A stretch of DNA of 64,000 nt from assembly GCF_028476545.1 (NCBI RefSeq), contig NW_026732263.1:183957-247956 (forward strand), written 5' to 3'. The number at the start of each line of letters is the position of its first letter. The first letter of the stretch is position 1. This document shows positions 58,701-64,000 of this stretch, one piece after another. This DNA is from Physella acuta (taxonomy: Eukaryota; Mollusca; Gastropoda; Physidae). Below the pieces are notes generated by a model, which was given only the letters and a program-made list of their open reading frames with translations, was not told where the DNA came from and searched no databases. The position numbers were made by a program, and so were the translations under genes.

Positions 58701-60028
58701 GCACGTGCAGCTCACACGTCCCCGGCGTCTGCCAGAGGTAGAACGAGGCCAGTTGTGTTCTGGGAGAGAGTTGGTCACAAGGATGAGCAGGGTTCAAGGA
58801 CGGATTCTTTAGCTTATCAAACACACCCAGGCTCTCAAGCACACACACACAGACACACACACACGCAGACCTATAAAGTTTACTCAAAGGTTTTTAAGCT
58901 TCAAGGTAAAATCAGTCTAAAAAAAAAACAACTTCTAAGAGTAAATGGTTCCACTCTGGAAACTATGCTGCACTGAATTGAATTGTTTTTAAACTAAACT
59001 TTCTCCTAAAAATACGAAAACAATAACGTGGAAAGGTTTTTCTGCTATAATCACTAACAGTGGAGGTTGAATAAGTAACTTAACAATATTATAATAAAAT
59101 TAATAATGGTATTTAATATGATGTTACATAAACAAGAGGCAGAACTAGTTTTACATATTTCATGCCCCGATTTATTTATGTTGATTGCCTTAATATATGA
59201 GGGGTTTCAAGTATAAGTTTCTTGTTTTTGTATGGAGTAGTGTGAATGAGTGCCCCTGACAAAATGACTTGTTTTTGTATAGAGTGGTGTGGTGGATGAT
59301 CACCCCTGACAAAATGACTTACTTGTTTTGTCTAGGGGTTTGTGGATGATCGCCCCTGAAGAAATGACTTACTTGTTTGATCTAGGATGATCCCCCCCCC
59401 CTGACAAAATGACTTACTTGTTTTGTCTGGGGGTATGTGGATGATCGCCCCTGACAAAATGACTTACTTGTTTTGTCTGGGGGTATGTGGATGGTCGCCC
59501 CTGACAAAATGACTTACTTGTTTTGTCTGGGGGTATGTGGATGATCGCCCCTGAAGAAATGACTTGTTTTGTCTGGGGGTATGTGGATGATCCCCCCCCC
59601 CCCCCTGACAAAATAACTTACTTGTTTTGTCTGGGGGTATGTGGATGATCGCCCCTGACATCGAGTTGACTGGACTTCCTAGGGTGGTGACATGACTGAC
59701 TGGATGCCGTATGCATGTTCCGTTGCGATGGTGCCTGCTGCGGATCTCTACAGCGTCGAGTCGGGCCCGCACGCGCCACCGGATAGCAGCACACGCTGGG
59801 CCTGTGTTCCTGTTTCCTGACCGGGTCCACACGCGGGCTGTCGTGCCTAGTCAGTCGTGAGCAGCACCCCGGGCAGGCGTGAGCGACGAACTTGGGTCGC
59901 AGCGTGCACGCGGTGCTGTTCTCCACAACTCTGGGTCTTATGCGGTTCTCCACGGGGATGACTTGGTAAAATCTGTAGTGCTCCGACGATGCTGTGGGAA
60001 TCCCCGAAGCTGGCAAACGATGGCCCAT
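55786..60028 (-). CDS. Cysteine-rich protein, four exons, family not identified
   Basis: Exons in - strand order: 60028-59622, 58759-58570, 56820-56735, 55861-55786. Junctions are GT/AG, phases fit, 252 aa. A TAA codon stands two codons before the ATG, so this start is favoured, yet no signal peptide follows; an alternative is an acceptor just inside this exon with an upstream signal exon. Cysteines cluster: ACPGCC (exon 1), SVCCYP, then TCELHV, PAECQTGG, LTCQGY, IDDCYIP and TSCAV. The spacing D..NRMRYVRPAEC, followed by CYIPVVRMKETSC, recalls the IL-17 fold motif, and YIQKINIDDC recalls Spaetzle-type cystine knots; neither is secure. AATAAA 44 bases after the stop supports exon 4. Donor-derived minisatellites follow exons 1 and 2, so the exact end of exon 1 is uncertain. 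Confidence 0.6.
56470..56614. mobile_element. G-rich MITE related to the 10.7 and 14.9 kb elements
   Basis: Shares GGTTGTAGGCTCAG, TTTTTGTGATGATGTGTGAC, AGGAGGGGGGAGGG and a degenerate GACGTAATTTATGGATTACG end. Lies upstream of exon 4 in intron 3 of the cysteine-rich gene. Confidence 0.55.
57035..58569 (-). repeat. Donor-derived minisatellite, 30-bp unit, about 40 copies, split by a SINE
   Basis: On the - strand each unit carries CAGAAGGTAAGGAAT, the exact boundary of exon 2 (CAGAAG|GTAAGG at 58570/58569), then CTACTCCAGTACCTT. Main block 57593-58569 (about 33 copies) with a 29-bp sub-type; an older block at 57035-57280 has about eight copies with more changes. Confidence 0.95.
57281..57592 (-). 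mobile_element. tRNA-derived SINE inside the 30-bp array
   Basis: On the - strand: GGCGTGGTCGAGTCGGTAAA (A box), GAGTTCGAACCTTGG (B box), a body shared with 16917-17255, and a tail GGACGAAGAAGAAAGA. It is flanked by GGTACTGGAG (57271-57280) and GGTACTGAAG (57593-57602); these are array units, so the target duplication cannot be proven. Confidence 0.85.
58800..59221. other. Intron 1 of the cysteine-rich gene, right part
   Basis: A short (CA)n tract at about 58840-58865; no other feature seen. Confidence 0.6.
59222..59621 (-). repeat. Donor-derived minisatellite, about 52-bp unit, about 8 copies
   Basis: On the - strand each unit reads CATCCACATACCCCCAGACA, AAACAAGTAAGT, then CATTTTGTCAGGGGCGA, repeating the end of exon 1 and its GTAAGT donor (59622/59621). 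Some copies are shortened or carry expanded C runs (59392-59402, 59591-59605). Confidence 0.93.
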
Positions 60029-61471
60029 TTTGGTTTATTTTTAGAATAGCCGCTGTAATTGTGCCGTCATTATGTCCAATAATTCTGTTTCAAATTGAAA
60101 ACATTTTTATTTTTCAAGGAGTGTTCAAGTGGCTACGGAACTTATTTATGTAACTTTTTAATGGGGTCCACTGGGGAATTTCCAGGAAATCCTTTAAATA
60201 TTCTAAAAATAATATGCGGTGTTAAGAAAACAGATGTGGTTATAGAAACCTCATTGTGTGTTTTGTATGGCTTCTCTTAACATATTTATAGGATGTTACG
60301 GTTTAATATTTTAAGCAAGTAAAAAATGTAAAAATTTAATTTGTTTTTTTTCTCTCATTTTCACATGAAAAATGTAAACAAACATGGCGTAACTAAGTCA
60401 AGTTTTGGTTTGACGGCATAGATTTATTACAAATATTTATCGGAACAGATTTAAATTGTATTTTTTTAAGAGGGGGGGGGGGTGTATAAATGAAATCACG
60501 ACCTTATTGTAGATATAGATCTAGCAATTCAAAGTTTTTCCTAAAGTGAAATTGCAGGATGATGGATGAGAGTATTATGATTACAAATAAATGTAATGTA
60601 TCCTTAAACTAAACTTTTAAAGGCAAAAAAAATACTTTCAACTTCAAAGTAGGCCTACTCTGCAATTTGTGAAATGTTGTAACATTGATTCTTAAAAAAA
60701 TAAATTACGGGATTTGTTTAGCTTTTTAGATTTAAAAACAATGTTTTACGACCATTCTGAAGACAAAACCACGTCTTTTCATCCATGTCGACAATAATAT
60801 CGGGACTTCACATCAAAAATAGAGGAAGTAATTAGAAAAGGTATCGAAATGTATTGGAGCCTAACTAAAAAGAACGCAAAAACTAAATTCTACCAACGTA
60901 GACCTATGCTCTAACAAGAAAACGAAGACATTCTACTAACTACATACTAGTGTAAGATGAAGTTGGTCTCTGTTATTGTAATCCGTCCTATAAGCCATTG
61001 TTCGAGCCAAATTTACATCGTTATGTACGGCGTTCAAAAGCTAGGTGCGCACCAGTGCGTGTTTTTGGTGCCTTCAAAAAATGTTTAAAATAAGTTCATC
61101 TACCTTTTAGAAAGACGTACAAAATAAAATTAAAATAACCTATTAAAATGTAGATAATAACGTATAAAAACTTGTATAATAAAAAACTTAAAATAGTAAA
61201 ATAAGATGAGTTTATTTGAATATAATAAAGCGTCACTAGTCACTATTTTATATTGGCACCTTGCAAAATAGGGGAAATAAGGGGAAACCATTTTTGACAA
61301 TTTTTGTAAAAATCATTATTTGGGTTATCCCGCTTCTAAAGGTGGCGCATTGATCGCAGGTAACAAATTTCGTTTTAGTAGGTCGCAGGTAACTTCCGGA
61401 TTGAGTTTTACTTCGTACAGTCTGATGAGGGCATAACACACTTTGTACACACAAACAACGCGTAAATAAAC
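60029..61471. other. Between divergent genes, no exon seen
   Basis: AT-rich. An AGATATAGATCTAGC word and a G run at about 60473-60482. A promoter for the 61472 gene, and possibly for the cysteine-rich gene, should lie here, but no TATA or initiator stands out. Confidence 0.45.
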
Positions 61472-61538
61472 ATGACAATGGACATTCAGATGATCCGAGG
61501 TGTTCTCCTACTGGTTCTGCTTTGTTTTGTCCACACAG
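61472..61538 (+). CDS. Signal-peptide first exon of a secreted or membrane protein (partial)
   Basis: The ATG (with a second ATG two codons later) opens MTMDIQMIRGVLLLVLLC, then FVHT: basic/polar n-region, hydrophobic core and small residues before a CACAG|GTATAC donor, a typical signal-peptide exon ending in phase 1. The next exon is uncertain. An acceptor at 63209-63210 (CTACCCACAG) is in the right phase and would add VKNLKLFTSVINQCFKLSDF, but nothing else supports it. The gene probably continues past the window. Confidence 0.5.
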
Positions 61539-61772
61539 GTATACAAACTTGGTCAGCCTACCTGGAAATGTTTAAGTTGATTTTTAGTTTCGGAAAAATG
61601 CGGAAATGACATGTTGGTTGGTTCAGTCACTTCGTTGTCAAAGTTTACTAGATCTAGAGGAGATCTAGATCTAGATCTAGAATCTAGAAGTCTAGACCTA
61701 GTTTAGTAAGTGGTTGGTAGATAGATAGCCTGACGGCTAACTTAATGGAAAATATTTGGCAGTAATCACATA

Positions 61773-62000
61773 CAGAGTTAATCCCCCCCCCCCCCCCCCG
61801 AAAAATTTTTACCGCCCCCCCCCCCCCCCCCCCGAAAGAAATGAAATTTATATAATTTATAGGGCCTATAGAAAATATATACTTTTAACAGTGTCCGTCC
61901 CCCCCCGAAGAAAGTTTGTCGCCCCCCCCCCCCTGAAAATTTTAAGTCCCCCCCCCCCCCCCCCCCCCCCCCCGGAGAAAAAAGTCTGGAAGAAACACTG
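61773..62000. mobile_element. hAT-like MITE, CAGTGTTTCTTCC family, copy 3
   Basis: Right end GTCTGGAAGAAACACTG; the left end CAGAGTTAATCCC has lost most of its terminal repeat to a C run. Exact 8-bp duplication ATCACATA at 61765-61772 and 62001-62008. Opposite orientation to copy 2, with the core AGAAAATATATACTTTTAAC. Confidence 0.9.
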
Positions 62001-62008
62001 ATCACATA

Positions 62009-63018
62009 ATGCTACTACTAGGGTTCCTTAAAGTTTCACTGAACTCTAATGAATTTGTCACCAAAATCGGCAAAGTTAAGTAATTAATATAATTATGTTC
62101 GGTAGGGCCTATACAAGTGTCATATGATGGCACCATATGAATAATATAATTTTACTGAAAAGGGATTGTTAGGCTACTGGGGGGAGGGTATTATTTATAC
62201 GTCCCATAAAAAATCTTCTTAACATTGGGGTGTTTGGTTGCTTGAAGTTAACTAAAATACACACACAAATAACATGCTATCCCCAACCCTAGTCCTATCA
62301 TAAAACTATTAAAACTAGACTTAAGAATAAGATGTTGAAATTTGTACAGTTCTAAGGCCAGTAAACTACACACAATAAAATGTAGTCATTGATTCTAGAT
62401 TAAACATAAAATTAAAAAGCCAGTGCTGAAAAGAATAGGCTACACAATAATAATGACGCCATTGAAAATTGATACTTGATAATAAAGATATTAATTAACA
62501 TCACCGCCTAATTTATTTATTACTTATTCAGGCCTATTTATTATTTATTTATATATTGGGGTTTTTGTAGGTGTGGGGTGCTGACTGTGTCAGCCACACG
62601 GCCCTGCTTTACCCTATCATTAGCCTAATAATTAACCAATTAATTTTAAAATCTTAGAGAGCAGATGGGGCCTTACCACTTTGACATTTGTTAAACTCAT
62701 ATCCTGTAGCCCTGAGCATGCATTATGTTTCATAGACTTTTATGGACTGTTGAGGGGAGGGGGGAGGTGTCTACAGTTCTGATTCATGTGGACATCATTA
62801 AATTTAACATAAAAATCCTTACCCATTAAAGTAATGCAATGTTTTTTATGCTAACTGTATATGCCCTATATTTTAATGGCAGGTTAAGTTTTAAAAAAAC
62901 TGCTCTGCGTGTAATTAAATTATTATTAAATCCTGGAATATAATTTTTTATAGTTTGTACAACTGTAGTAAGCATTGAATGAAGAAAACCAAAATATGGG
63001 TCATGAACTCAATGTGGC
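62009..63018. other. Intronic or intergenic, no feature seen
   Basis: AT-rich DNA after the signal exon; no convincing exon. The word TTAAACTCATATCC and the G-rich GAGGGGAGGGGGGAGG near 62750 are unexplained. Confidence 0.45.
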
Positions 63019-63167
63019 CCCAGAGGTGTAGCGAGGGGGGGGGGGGCTGGGGGTGCGGACCGCATCGGGTGACACCATTTAAGGGGGGTGACACCAAGGC
63101 AAAAAATAGTAAAATATATAGAGAAAAACTTGAAAGTTTGTCCCCTGGAAGGGTCGCTACGCCACTG
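63019..63167. mobile_element. hAT-like MITE, CAGTGGCGTAG family, copy 3
   Basis: Left end CAGAGGTGTAGCGAGG, right end TCGCTACGCCACTG. Exact 8-bp duplication AATGTGGC at 63011-63018 and 63168-63175. The core is shared with the 50.5 kb copy. Confidence 0.9.
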
Positions 63168-63175
63168 AATGTGGC

Positions 63176-64000
63176 TTTACAGCTTATTTGTGTGCTGTGT
63201 CTACCCACAGTAAAAAATTTAAAACTTTTTACTTCTGTAATTAATCAATGTTTCAAACTCTCAGATTTTGGTCTAGGTATGAAGAATATCCATAGCATAG
63301 TAGTAGCATATCAGAAAGATTATTCCAAAACGTTCTAAATTCACCATTATTAAAATTAAAAGAGCTGACAATTTTTTAACAAAAGATATTTCTTAGAAGA
63401 ATAAATTACTATATAAGACAAAATTATTAGCACATTGTACTCTTGCATATTATTGAATTATTATATTGGAAGTAAATTTTGAGAGCTATACATTTTTGTG
63501 GACATCCATATTGTAGCGGGGAGGGGAGTGTTAGTCTAAATTGAACGGTAAATGTGCATTTTTTGTAGTCAAAACTAAATGACCATATATATATAGATCG
63601 ATGTTTGTGGGTGTTATGGCCCAAGCCTGAAGTCTGCCAATGTGCACTATGGCTGGTCAGTTGGTGAATTTGCCTATAATATCATCTCCCATTGTCCAGC
63701 CCATGATCAAGATTTTGGACATTGGCCAGCCAGTTTGTAAACTGGACAGGTACAAGCAGTCAATGTCTGAATTAGATCATGAACAGATGTGGGTGTTTTG
63801 TATACTATGTTGTAAATATCTTCTGACGTTGCCCAACCTAGACAGCCAATGCATGCATTGACCACACTTTGGGCTTTGGTCGTAAAGAATGTCAAATTGT
63901 GTTTTTTTAACATCAAAAATGTAATATCAAAAGAAACAGGAAAACCCCATTACCAATATCTGTAATTTTAAATGAGAGAGTTACTTATATTTTGGTTCCA
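63176..64000. other. Right edge, no assigned gene
   Basis: An open stretch at 63640-63861 (+, 73 codons, MCTMAGQLVNLPII...) and one at 63245-63338 have no recognisable domain. They could be exons of the 61472 gene or chance. Confidence 0.35.

Overview
This is a eukaryotic nuclear window, AT-rich and intron-bearing, with animal genes and no sign of a bacterial operon. Recurrent AGGCCTA and AGATCTAGATCT words, tRNA-derived SINEs, hAT-like MITEs and very dense minisatellites suggest a lophotrochozoan, most likely a gastropod mollusc. That taxonomic call is inference. I recognised no retrovirus-like, LTR or Polinton-type element.

Layout: (1) 0.4-4.1 kb, + strand: a complete ten-exon CDK20 (cell-cycle-related kinase) gene. 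(2) 5.05-9.93 kb, - strand: most of a NOLC1/Nopp140 gene, with a hugely expanded serine/acidic plus Lys/Ala/Pro repeat exon and the C-terminal SRP40 domain; its 5' exon with the LisH domain was not found. The two genes meet tail to tail with poly(A) signals under 40 bp apart. (3) 10-21.9 kb: no confident genes, but several layers of non-autonomous DNA transposons, two SINE-like units and recent tandem duplications. (4) 21.9-25.4 kb, + strand: a four-coding-exon SPSB3 gene (SPRY plus SOCS box, CRL5 substrate receptor) with a long acidic tail, followed by a probable 2.8 kb 3' UTR. (5) 28-48 kb: an extreme run of minisatellites and microsatellites, with a 4.5 kb block bounded by long inverted arms (33.2-37.8 kb). 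Only weak exon candidates lie here. (6) 49.9-52.6 kb, + strand: a four-exon gene for a small two-pass membrane protein with two PPxY motifs. (7) 55.8-60.0 kb, - strand: a four-exon gene for a cysteine-rich protein I do not recognise. (8) 61.5 kb, + strand: a signal-peptide first exon of a further gene.

The most striking pattern is in (6) and (7). Four separate minisatellite arrays in these two neighbouring convergent genes each start exactly at an exon-intron junction, and their repeat unit contains that junction's own splice site: acceptors in the + gene, donors in the - gene. A fifth, single-copy case occurs in SPSB3. Splice junctions therefore look like the birthplace of tandem arrays here. 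Every hAT-like MITE scored carries an 8-bp target duplication at its predicted ends, which helps fix the boundaries.
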